Shown: positions 53,943 through 64,000 of the stretch, in pieces
How positions within the stretch are numbered: position 1 is the stretch's first letter
Layout of the letters: each line of letters starts with the position of its first letter
Assembly (NCBI GenBank): GCA_036245525.1
Contig: BTPG01000006.1
Location: forward strand, 76,639,227 to 76,703,226
Direction: 5' to 3'
DNA: 64,000 nucleotides
Source of the DNA: Semisulcospira habei
Taxonomy: Eukaryota > Mollusca > Gastropoda > Semisulcospiridae
Made by a program: the position numbers and the translations under genes
The notes under the pieces: model-generated
Database searches by the model: none
The model's input: the letters and a program-made list of their open reading frames with translations, nothing else
Told to the model about the DNA's origin: nothing

Positions 53943-54745
53943 ATGTACTCTTTGCTTCAGTGGAATTGTCGTGGTTTTCAAGCTAACTTTGAGGAATTAC
54001 GTCTTTTAGTCAAGTTCTATAACCCCTCAGTAATATCTCTTCAGGAGACTTACCTAAAGACTTCTGACCCTGTGTCCTTTAATGGTTTTAATGTTATACA
54101 TAAAGGCTCTGATTCGGAGAGGCGCTCGGGTGGAGCGGCTTTTCTCATTAGTAGCCAAATTTTATGTAGCCCGTTAGCGTCGACACCTGTCTTCAGGCTG
54201 TCGCAGCTCGGGTTACCTTAAAGACCATAACCATATGCAGTATTTACCTGCCACCATCACTGCGGGTCTGTAGCAATGCTATTTTTAACTTAGCGCTGGA
54301 CAGACAACAGTTAGATCCCCTGCCCCCACCTATCTAACTGGCAGAAGATCTAACTGTTGTCTGTCCAGCGCTGTGATTCCCCTTGGTTTGCATACAATTC
54401 TGCCAGCGCTAGCCTCACCTATCTGGTTTGTGAGTATTTTTAACTTAGTATATCAACTGCCCCCTCCCTTTATTCTCATGGGGGATTTTAACGGTCACGC
54501 TCACCTTTGGGGTAGTGACCACTATGATGGCAGAGGTCAGATATTAGAAGATGTTTTTTCTCAACTTAACCTATGTGTCTTTAACGATGGCTCACCTACA
54601 TACTCTAACTCAGGTTCCGGATCTAGTTCTGTTCTAGACCTCATTGTGTGTGATCCTTCTCTCATGCTGGACTTTGACTGAAAGGTTCACGACGACCTGT
54701 GTGGTAGTGACCACTTCCCAGTAGTCCTGTCATCGGACTGCTGTG
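53943..54745 (+). pseudogene. LINE endonuclease, interrupted by a small insertion
   Basis: MYSLLQWNCRGFQANFEELR, SVISLQETYL (catalytic Glu), GGAAFLIS, then out of frame, then FILMGDFNGHAHLWGSDHYD, VLDLIVCDPSLMLDFD and GSDHFPVVL. These are the Asn, Glu, Asp-Asn and His motifs of an EEP nuclease. The middle is disrupted by the insert at 54294-54434 and a frameshift near 54215. Confidence 0.8.
54280..54448. mobile_element. 141-bp fold-back insertion with 14-bp direct repeats
   Basis: TATTTTTAACTTAG occurs at 54280-54293 and 54435-54448. Between them a hairpin pairs AGCGCTGGACAGACAACAGT with its complement (turn near 54333), followed by a short third piece containing CCAGCGCTAG. Removing insert plus one repeat restores the endonuclease reading (SNAIFNL then VYQLPPPF). 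Confidence 0.75.
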
Positions 54746-54749
54746 TCCT

Positions 54750-56045
54750 CGACCTCGTGCACACAAAGCAAAGTCGTCCACAAACAAAGAGCATTCAGTA
54801 GGGGACGAACCAGGAAGAATAAGCTTAATACCTCGCCGGTAAAGGGAATTAATTTTTTTCAAATGAATGTCTCCACAGCCGTCCCAGATATTGGAAGCAT
54901 AATTACAATGTGTCTTGATGTGTGCGTTAAAGAATAGTTTTCGAGCATCAATGTCAACTATACGACTTAATTTGGATAATAAAAAGAGATTCTTCGAAAT
55001 AGTTTTACAGGCAGTTTCTATGTGAGGCTCCCAGCTGAGCTGTTCGCCGACTGTCACTCCTAACAAACGATGTTTTGACACTTGCTCTATGGCCTGAGAG
55101 TGAAGAGACAGCTCAAGGGGTTGCAAACCACGTTGATGCTTTTGGCGTGTCGTCACCAACATACTTTTCGTTTTAGGAATACTAATAATCATATGATTTT
55201 CTTCACACCAAGTTGACACTTCATCTAAACTATGTTGGAGGACAGCGCTCACGGTTGAAACATTTTTTTCAGATACATGTAATGATGTATCATCAGCAAA
55301 TAGTTCGTGTCGGGGTGCGATATTGACAGTGGATGGTCATTTATAAAGATGTTGAATAATAACGGTCCTAGGGTGGATCCCTGAGGAACACCATGGGTCA
55401 CCAGTCTTTCCTTTGAGTATTTACCATTCAAGAACACTTTCTGCGTTCTGTCTAAGAGATAGGACGAGAGAAAAGCGACTGTATTTGAGTCAATGTGATA
55501 TAAAGCCGGGTAACTTCTTTAGTAAGATTGAGTGGTTAATGAGATGGAAGGCTTTTTTAAGATCTAGAAATACTACACTTGAAAGTTTGGACTCATTTAT
55601 GGCAATAAGCTATTTGTGGGTTACGAGAGTTAATGCTGTCTGGCACGAATGTTTAGGCCGAAAAGCTGATTGTGCTGTACTAATAAGGCGGTTTTCCCTC
55701 CAGGAATTGAAGTAAATGATTATGTATATGCTTTTCAAGTGGTTTGGACACTGCTGATAAGATTGAAATAGGTCTGTACTCACTTGGGTCGCTCAGATCT
55801 TTGCTTTTTGGTAGAGGAGTAACTTTTGCTATTTTCAATTCATCGGAAACATGCTCTTTTGAATCGAAAGGTTATATAAGGTCAACACCACAAGATGTTT
55901 TACTTTTCATGTTGTTTATAGATTTTTCTACATCAAGGACGGTCATTAGGGGAACTGAGAAAGCATTGCCAGCGTTTATCTGACTGTGCTGTTTCAATTG
56001 TTCTGAGCATAGTGACGTATTCATCTGTTTCGTCAGGGTTTTAGC
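54750..56045 (-). mobile_element. LINE-B: truncated CR1-like reverse transcriptase
   Basis: Minus strand. 55437-55249 has LVTHGVPQGSTLGPLLFNIF; 55252 onward has DEVSTWCEENHMIISIPKTK, LQPLELSLHSQAIEQVSKHR, LLGVTVGEQLSWEPHIETAC and NIWDGCGDIHLKKINSLYRR. Upstream, the first palm blocks are readable in broken frames to about 56045. Same clade as LINE-A and LINE-C. The 5' break abuts the (AG)n tract at 56061; the 3' end meets the I-like LINE at about 54750. Many stops. Confidence 0.8.
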
Positions 56046-56056
56046 AATGTTAAGAA

Positions 56057-58293
<2,237 letters not shown>

Positions 58294-58428
58294 CTGATCT
58301 GAGGAGTATCCAACCAGGCGAGAGATTATGTCGACGTCTTGCAGAGCTGGGTTGGCTTTCTTTAGACGACTAACGGTCTTGTTTCTCGCCGCCAGAACAC
58401 ATAAGAACACTGTCTCGCTGGCTGTGGA
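58294..58428 (-). CDS. Decarboxylase-like exon 4 (residues 147-191)
   Basis: [17 protein letters not shown] is the PLP phosphate-binding region; ends LVGYSSDQ before GTGACA. Confidence 0.93.
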
Positions 58429-58569
58429 CTGCAACAAACCAAAACGGGAGGTAACTGTTGTAAAGAGGAGCGTGATTGTTCTCTTTTCCAAGCCCAAGCC
58501 GTAAGGTCCTGTGTGTGCGTGCGTGCGTTTGTGTGAGTGTTTTCGTGCGTGTGTGCACGTGTCTCCCAC

Positions 58570-58689
58570 CTGTATAACCCCTCCACCCTTTCCGGGGCGC
58601 GAGTGCAGAAAGTGGTCAGGAAGTCCCAGCATCTTGCCGAGCCAGTCCGTCGTCACCATCTCTAGTTCTGTACACGCTGGGCTGGTCGC
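58570..58689 (-). CDS. Decarboxylase-like exon 3 (residues 107-146)
   Basis: [20 protein letters not shown], then [15 protein letters not shown]. Acceptor TTTTCAG, donor GTGGGA. Confidence 0.93.
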
Positions 58690-58908
58690 CTGAAAATGAT
58701 GAAAACATACAAAATGAAATTCATGAACGTTATGCAAATTATGAAATATTCCCCAAAGTAAGAAATACGTGAAAATATTTAAACATGAATCTTGTGAAAA
58801 TGTGAATAATGTAAAGATACGAAATATATGACAATTATGAGAACTATGAAACAAAGTGATAATCACTATGCTATGTAATCGTTACGCACAAGAGGATTAT
58901 CTAGTTAC

Positions 58909-59022
58909 CCAAGAGAATCCAATACAGCCTATAGCGTTGCACAGCATGTCCCCCATCATCGAAGGAAACGATCCTCCAGCAGCGTAGTAACCATGGAAAC
59001 GAGGGCTTCTCCAGTGCGTCAC
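58909..59022 (-). CDS. Decarboxylase-like exon 2 (residues 69-106)
   Basis: [20 protein letters not shown] then [13 protein letters not shown]. The usual YFPT-type substrate pocket reads YYAA. Donor GTAACT. Confidence 0.9.
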
Positions 59023-59057
59023 CTTGATAGAAAAAGGTGAAGAAAGAGTACTCGTAT

Positions 59058-59161
59058 ACCGAGGAGCAAAAAGAAATGCGTCATTTTTGGAATCACCGGA
59101 AACACTGAGGTGATTCCGATGATTCCAAAATGTCGCATTTCTTTTTGTTCTTCAGTATAAC
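59058..59161. mobile_element. TGACGAGCAAAAGAAATG hairpin element, copy 3
   Basis: GAGGAGCAAAAAGAAATGCG mirrored by CGCATTTCTTTTTGTTCTTC; TA at the edges. In intron 1 of the decarboxylase gene. A 36-bp tandem duplication (CCCAAAACTTACTGTGAAAA at 59202 and 59241) follows. Confidence 0.75.
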
Positions 59162-59305
59162 GTTTTCATTAATTATTTTGTGTGCTGTCAGTCAAAACGA
59201 CCCAAAACTTACTGTGAAAACCAAGTGTGTGCTGGACAGACCCAAAACTTACTGTGAAAACCAAATGTGTGCTGGCCTGTATTTTGAACATACACACAAA
59301 CTTAC

Positions 59306-59510
59306 CCCAGGCATGATGACCCTTTCAGCGTCTTTGAAAATGTCCTCCCAGCTTTCTGGCTCATCTGGGGCCGACTGCGGAAGCAGCGGCGGCAAGTAAC
59401 CCGGTGAGACATTGTGGATGACTGGTCGCGTGCCGGCGAATGTCGTCGTAATAGTCTGCAATGTAGTCCACCATCTCCTTGCCGTACTTGCGAAACTGCT
59501 TCGAATCCAT
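59306..59510 (-). CDS. Decarboxylase-like exon 1 (residues 1-68), frameshifted
   Basis: Starts [20 protein letters not shown]; the ATG at 59510 matches the family start. Register is lost at about 59431-59438 (CGCCGG where CGCGG is expected). It resumes as [18 protein letters not shown] and ends with VIMPG before GTAAGT. Confidence 0.88.
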
Positions 59511-60553
59511 CGTGTGTGTTAGTGCGGGGGAAAAACTGTACGTGTAGACAGCGATAAAATTAATAGTGATGATTGTTATTTGTGACACTTCCAGTCCTGA
59601 TACCCTCTAACATGAGATAAATTTGACCATGATAGTTCAAGGGTGGTGCCAGGACTATCCTGGTTAATCTATTGCCATAGCTGTAATTTAGCCTTGTGCA
59701 GATTGTACACCAGCACAGGCATGAGATGATGTTTTCGTGATCGAGACCTCTATAACACGGGTAGTAGGGAATACCGCCAAGCTGCTATTTCCTACTACCC
59801 GTGTTGTGGTGATAGATTGCTCAGCGATCATCCAATGCCTGTGCACGGCAGGGACTTAAAAGTCTACAACAAAGAGGATGGTAGATTGTATTTCCGAGAA
59901 TTGCGTCAGAAATAACCGTAAAAAATACTGTCACTTGAGTCATCTTAACTGGAAAAAAAGGTACTTTCCATACATAACGAATTCACCCTTGTTAAACAGT
60001 AAAACCCCAGACTGCAGTCCGAGGAACTTTGCTTACTTGGGCCTATCACGAAGGAAAACAAATATGATTTGGTGAAATCCAGTTAGATAGTTATGATTTG
60101 GTACAATCCAGTTAGATAGTTATTGGTGTAACAGGCAGGAAGTCGCAGTATACGTTCTTTCGTTTATTGAACAAACCCTGAGAAAGACAAATTAATATAT
60201 GTAAATAAACATCGATATATACATATTAACGCCACATAAATATAACTGATGTAAATAAATATGACATTTGCTTTTTTGTATAAATCATGTATCATGCATA
60301 CGATATGTATACAGCAAAAATGTACACTGTGGATCAAATGTAATGTACTGCATTGTCCGTAATGAACAAGAAAATAGACGCGCACAAAATAATAAATCGC
60401 TAACATTTTAAGTAACCGAAACTGTGCGCGATCAAGATATAGTATTCTGAATCGAGCCCATTGACAAAGATATTTACAACACCAAACGGTTCAAAATCAT
60501 AGTCAAACCCGGATCAATCTACATAATGCAATTAGGAATGAACGCGATGAATG
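59511..60553. other. Upstream of the decarboxylase gene
   Basis: Candidate promoter side. Contains a half hairpin at 59615-59670, a hairpin at 59755-59806 (ACACGGGTAGTAGG), and a tandem TTAGATAGTTATGATTTGGT duplication at about 60084-60120. No TATA box or other element that I can assign. Confidence 0.45.
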
Positions 60554-60757
60554 TTAACTCATTCAGCCCGACGGCCGTATTTCCCATATATTGGAGTCGT
60601 CATCTAAGGACTATGCACCAGTTGCAGGAGATGGGTCGACCATGATAATTCAAGGGAAGTGCCAGATTATCTTGGCGCCGAGCTAATCTGGCACTACCCT
60701 TGAATTATCATGGTCGACCCATCTCCTGCTGTAGTCTGTCAGGGCTGAATGAGTTAA
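60554..60757. mobile_element. TTAA-flanked 204-bp hairpin element
   Basis: TTAACTCATTCAGCCCGACG to GTCAGGGCTGAATGAGTTAA; inner arms GGAGATGGGTCGACCATGAT and its perfect complement. Intact ends. Confidence 0.85.
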
Positions 60758-61366
60758 AGAGCGCACACTAATCAATCTGCTCCAAGACTCATGCAGTCTA
60801 CAACAGATTGATCAGGGTGAGTGCCATAAACATAACGATCAGACACCAATCAATCCTAACACCAAACAACACAAAAATCATTCTAATCCGGCATCCATGA
60901 TGAGATCATAATTATAATAATCAGAAATATAACTAATCAAAGAAAATGCACAATAAACTTTTTTTTTTTTTTTTTTTTTCTTTTTTTTTGTGGGAATCAG
61001 TCTTAAACCGGCCCAGCAATTGCCGTATAGGAAGGTTTTTTTGTGCCTGTTTTCCATTCTTTTTTTTTCTTCTTTTTTTTCCAATTCTTCTTTAATCCTT
61101 CCGACATCATCTTCCCGTTTATTCTTCACATTTTGTCTAGTCAAATTTTATTTCAAAATTCTGATGATGCATGCCCAATGTAACAGTGAACACTACGTGA
61201 ACTAGTAATGGACATAAACCCGTTGTTTGCGGTGTCTTGATCAGGTACACATGTATACTGTATATAGCAATTAAAGATTATAGATTATTGGGATGGACAG
61301 AAAACAAAGTGGGTTTGCTGCCATGCACTCTCTGCTATTGTCTTTTGCTACTGTCTTTAAAAGATG

Positions 61367-61369
<3 letters not shown>
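60758..61369. other. Intergenic DNA with T runs
   Basis: T runs at 60960-60990 and 61060-61080, no coding frame supported. Confidence 0.45.
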
Positions 61370-61417
<48 letters not shown>

Positions 61418-61428
61418 GAGGAGAGAGA
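61370..61428. repeat. (AG)n at the 3' end of LINE-D
   Basis: GAGA repeats with one ATAG and one GGAG interruption, directly after the LINE-D stop codon in minus-strand order. Confidence 0.95.
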
Positions 61429-61431
61429 TAG

Positions 61432-64000
61432 TTATAAATGTGGCATCAAATGGTTTCTTAGCATCAGTTCCTTTTCAAAAATCATGCAAATATTAGCAGC
61501 GTCGCCGTATCTAAATTTGCTGATACACATTTTCGCTAGGATAATGAGATGGTTTATTAGGTTCTTGTTTTGGTGGTCGACGTTTCGTTCGTGGATTCCC
61601 AGAAGGGCAATGTTTTCAGTTATTTTGAGATGCTGTTGGGTTCGCACGTTGATTTCTTTTTCGACCATTTGCCATAAGGGTTTGGTTTTGGGACAGGCAA
61701 AGAAAAAATGCTCTATAAAGTCTGTTTGGTCTAAACGGCATGCGTTACATTTGTCCGAGTTTGCAATTCCCATCTTTTTTAGGAGTATGTTTGTGGGGAA
61801 GATGTTGTGAAGGATCTTCCAATGAAGAACCCTTAGTCTGGTTTCTCGGGTGGCGTTGATTACAGCCTCCCAGTGATGCTTGTTGATAGATACATGTAAC
61901 TTTCTGTTCCAAAAGTTTACCGCGCATGGTTGTGTTTCTTCCGTGAGCAATCTTCGAAAGTGTTTTGCGGTGAGAGTGTCTACTGTGATGCCATTTAGTG
62001 TCATGCGTGAGGGGTTTTGTTCTGGGTGGTCAAAGAGTTTAATTCGGTTGCTTGCAAAGGCCTGCTGAATTGCAGAACGCATTGCGTTGTATTCTAATAT
62101 TCTATGTGGGGCTGGGCCTACCAGCGCCTCTAGATCGCCAAATGTGATTATTTCGAATCTGTCGCTAAGGATATCGTTGAGCTTGTGTAATCCTTTTGCA
62201 ATCCAATCTTTCATGTACAGGCTTTTACGTTTAAATTGTAGATTGGAGTTATTCCATATAGCGGAGTTTAGGTAAAGTTCTCTTGCCTCGTTCTCATCAA
62301 ATTTAGATCTCAAGTTTAACCAGGCACGGAGGACGTTTTTCCAAAAGTTTCCTATGTTTGGGGAGAGTCCATTTAAGTCCGTTGGGTTTGAGGGAGTTGC
62401 CAATATGTCCAGGTCGTTAGATAGTTTTGAAAAGACGTGAACTGGGTATGCCTTCCATGCGCTGCTTGTGTCCCCTTTTACGAGTTTGGGGACCCATGTG
62501 AGGTACAGAGCTTCTTGGAGTGTTTTCATATCTATCATCTTGAGACCTCCAAGGTCGGTACCTTGGGTAAGTACCTTACGTTTGACTTTTTCAAATGCTT
62601 TTTTATTATTATATTTCTTTTTCCAGATGAAAGTAAATAGTTCTCGATTAATTGCAGCCAAAATGTCCTCCGGGAGGCCGATGGCTTGCATGATGTACAC
62701 AAACTGAGAGATAAGACATGTTTTAGCTACAACAATTTTACCTTGTATACTTAAATTTCGTCTTGACCATTGCTTTATTGCCTTTTTCATGTTTTCGATT
62801 TTTTTCGACCAGTTGTCTTCAATTTCTTGTGCACTCACATTGCTGTTAAAGTAAGTGCCAAGAATTTTTATTTGTTTTACCCATTTAATGCCGTGGGGGG
62901 AATTTTCGTTATTTTTGTCTTTTCCTAGCCACATTGCTTCTGTCTTTTCCTTGTTCATGTTGAGGCCAGATATCTTTGAGAAGTTATCAAATATATCGAT
63001 TATCTTGTCCAGGTCAGTACCGTCTTTAAGAAAGAGTGTAGTGTCGTCTGCAAACTGTTGGATTTTTAGTATCAGCTCTACATTGTGGTTTCTCTTGATC
63101 GCTATCCCGTTTACATTACTATCCCTGATCTTTATTGCAAGCACTTCTACTGCTAAGATGAACAGCAGCGGGGACAGTGGACATCCTTGTCGTATTCCTC
63201 GTTCGATTCTGAAGGGTTCAGAGATCCATCCATAATGGTTTATGGAGCTTTCTGTTTGCTCTATGAGAGTGCTTATCCACTGTTGAAAGTTGGGGCCGAA
63301 GCCATACAGTTTGAGGCTGTCCTCTATGAGTGTTTTGGAGATTGTGTCAAAAGCTTTTGTAAAGTCAATTCCGACCAAGATTCCTGGGAGCTTTTCCTTA
63401 TTCAGATAGTTGACTGTGTCGTCGATTGTTCTGAGGATTGTTGCAACGTTCCTGCCTTTTACAAATCCGCACTGATCCTCAGCTATAAGCTTGTGTATAA
63501 CTGTACCAAGCCTTCTGGCTAGCGTTTTTGCGAGTAGTTTATAGTCAGTGTTTAGGAGAGAGATTGGTCGCCAGTTTGACAGGTTATCCCGCGGGAGGTT
63601 TTTGCCTTTATGGAGAAGTATTATAATTCCTTTATTTTGGGTATGGGATAGGTTCCCACTTTCGAAGGAGTAACAATAGGAGTCCATAATCATGTGTTTT
63701 ATTTTTGGCCAAAAACATTTGTAAAATTCCGTTGTAAGTCCGTCACATCCCGGCGCCGAGCCGTTTTTCATGGATTTGAGGGCTTCCTCTATTTCGTTTT
63801 CCGTGATGTCATCTTCGCAGTTGTTTTTGTCAAAATCGTTTAATGTGGGCAGAGAGGAGTGAGGGCCAAGAAAATCGGACAAGGACGTGTCATTTTCGTT
63901 TGAAAGACTAAGGTCGTTTTTGTATAGTTTAGCATAGAAGTTCACTTGTTCTTTCAATACGTCTTGTTGTTTTGTCAGCAATTTTCCGTCTTCGGTTTTG
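61432..64000 (-). CDS. LINE-D ORF2: Tx1/L1-like reverse transcriptase (partial, runs off window)
   Basis: Uninterrupted to the window edge (850+ codons). In order: MKNGSAPGCDGLTTEFYKCF, NWRPISLLNTDYKLLAKTLA, DQCGFVKGRNVATILRTIDD, GILVGIDFTKAFDTISKTLI, RGIRQGCPLSPLLFILAVEV, and QQFADDTTLFLKDGTDLDKI (catalytic). A C-terminal region follows with FTFIWKKKYNNKKAFEKVKR, LTQGTDLGGLKMIDMKTLQE, and the Cys-His cluster KCNACRLDQTDFIEHFFFAC. This is the L1-superfamily layout, closest to the Tx1 group by wording. The endonuclease would be beyond base 64000. Stop TAA at 61432-61434 is followed three bases later by (CT)n, so there is essentially no 3' UTR. No frameshift seen: probably a young copy. Confidence 0.92.
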   Translation of the reverse strand, partial: KTEDGKLLTKQQDVLKEQVNFYAKLYKNDLSLSNENDTSLSDFLGPHSSLPTLNDFDKNNCEDDITENEIEEALKSMKNGSAPGCDGLTTEFYKCFWPKIKHMIMDSYCYSFESGNLSHTQNKGIIILLHKGKNLPRDNLSNWRPISLLNTDYKLLAKTLARRLGTVIHKLIAEDQCGFVKGRNVATILRTIDDTVNYLNKEKLPGILVGIDFTKAFDTISKTLIEDSLKLYGFGPNFQQWISTLIEQTESSINHYGWISEPFRIERGIRQGCPLSPLLFILAVEVLAIKIRDSNVNGIAIKRNHNVELILKIQQFADDTTLFLKDGTDLDKIIDIFDNFSKISGLNMNKEKTEAMWLGKDKNNENSPHGIKWVKQIKILGTYFNSNVSAQEIEDNWSKKIENMKKAIKQWSRRNLSIQGKIVVAKTCLISQFVYIMQAIGLPEDILAAINRELFTFIWKKKYNNKKAFEKVKRKVLTQGTDLGGLKMIDMKTLQEALYLTWVPKLVKGDTSSAWKAYPVHVFSKLSNDLDILATPSNPTDLNGLSPNIGNFWKNVLRAWLNLRSKFDENEARELYLNSAIWNNSNLQFKRKSLYMKDWIAKGLHKLNDILSDRFEIITFGDLEALVGPAPHRILEYNAMRSAIQQAFASNRIKLFDHPEQNPSRMTLNGITVDTLTAKHFRRLLTEETQPCAVNFWNRKLHVSINKHHWEAVINATRETRLRVLHWKILHNIFPTNILLKKMGIANSDKCNACRLDQTDFIEHFFFACPKTKPLWQMVEKEINVRTQQHLKITENIALLGIHERNVDHQNKNLINHLIILAKMCISKFRYGDAANICMIFEKELMLRNHLMPHL

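Larger units (their letters stand above)
51940..54745 (+). mobile_element. I/Jockey-like LINE, 5' half (gag-like ORF1 and endonuclease)
   Basis: Leader (about 51940-52570), ORF1 with CCHC knuckles (52570-53940, frameshifted), then an endonuclease (53943 to about 54740). It is cut off after GSDHFPVVL, where the minus-strand LINE-B begins. The reverse transcriptase is absent. The 5' boundary is not sharply defined. Confidence 0.75.

Overview
This is eukaryotic (animal) DNA, most likely from a marine mollusc or another lophotrochozoan. The reasons are short exons in long introns, a dense mixed load of non-LTR retrotransposons, hAT and hairpin transposons, SINE-like repeats ending in AATC tails, and long AC and AG microsatellites. 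The species assignment is inference; no ribosomal or mitochondrial marker is present.

Two host genes could be assembled exon by exon from conserved protein sequence and splice sites. (1) A plus-strand gene at 13975-26910 has ten coding exons and encodes a 320-residue very-long-chain 3-oxoacyl-CoA reductase / 17-beta-hydroxysteroid dehydrogenase type 12 with an intact Asn-Ser-Tyr-Lys active site. (2) A minus-strand gene at 59510-34638 has twelve coding exons and encodes a roughly 481-residue group II PLP decarboxylase of the aromatic-L-amino-acid decarboxylase family. The two genes are tail to tail, about 7.7 kb apart. The decarboxylase has Asn where decarboxylases have the PLP-stacking His (human His192), the substitution typical of insect aromatic aldehyde synthases (Drosophila amd type). 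It also has a one-base insertion in exon 1 and a two-base deletion at the start of exon 10, so it is a recent pseudogene, a null allele, or an assembly with two errors.

Layout. 1-1012: decayed LINE endonuclease, minus strand. 1300-2340: AC-rich minisatellite. 2561-10596: a near full-length CR1-like LINE (minus strand) with an esterase (SGNH) ORF1 carrying a 21-unit internal repeat, flanked on both sides by (AG)n. 10.7-13.9 kb: palindromic DNA elements and GC-rich DNA. 14-27 kb: reductase gene with a 5'-truncated LINE (13-bp target duplication) in intron 2, hairpin elements in introns 3-9 and a 1.4-kb hAT-like element in intron 7. 27-34.6 kb: intergenic repeats, including a ~164-bp tandem array, a ~290-bp perfect hairpin element and a SINE cluster. 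34.6-59.5 kb: decarboxylase gene. Its introns hold a 3.7-kb head-to-head palindromic hAT transposon (37446-41190), LINE fragments (44.7-45.3, 50.8-51.5, 54.7-57.6 kb), the 5' half of an I/Jockey-like LINE (51.9-54.7 kb) and many TTAA-flanked hairpins. 61.4-64.0 kb: a Tx1/L1-like LINE ORF2 that runs off the window and stops three bases before another (AG)n tract.

Main patterns worth following: the aldehyde-synthase-like active site; LINEs of at least two types repeatedly sitting in (TC)n tracts in the same orientation; many small TTAA-bounded hairpin families that look piggyBac-mobilised; and the giant hAT palindrome.
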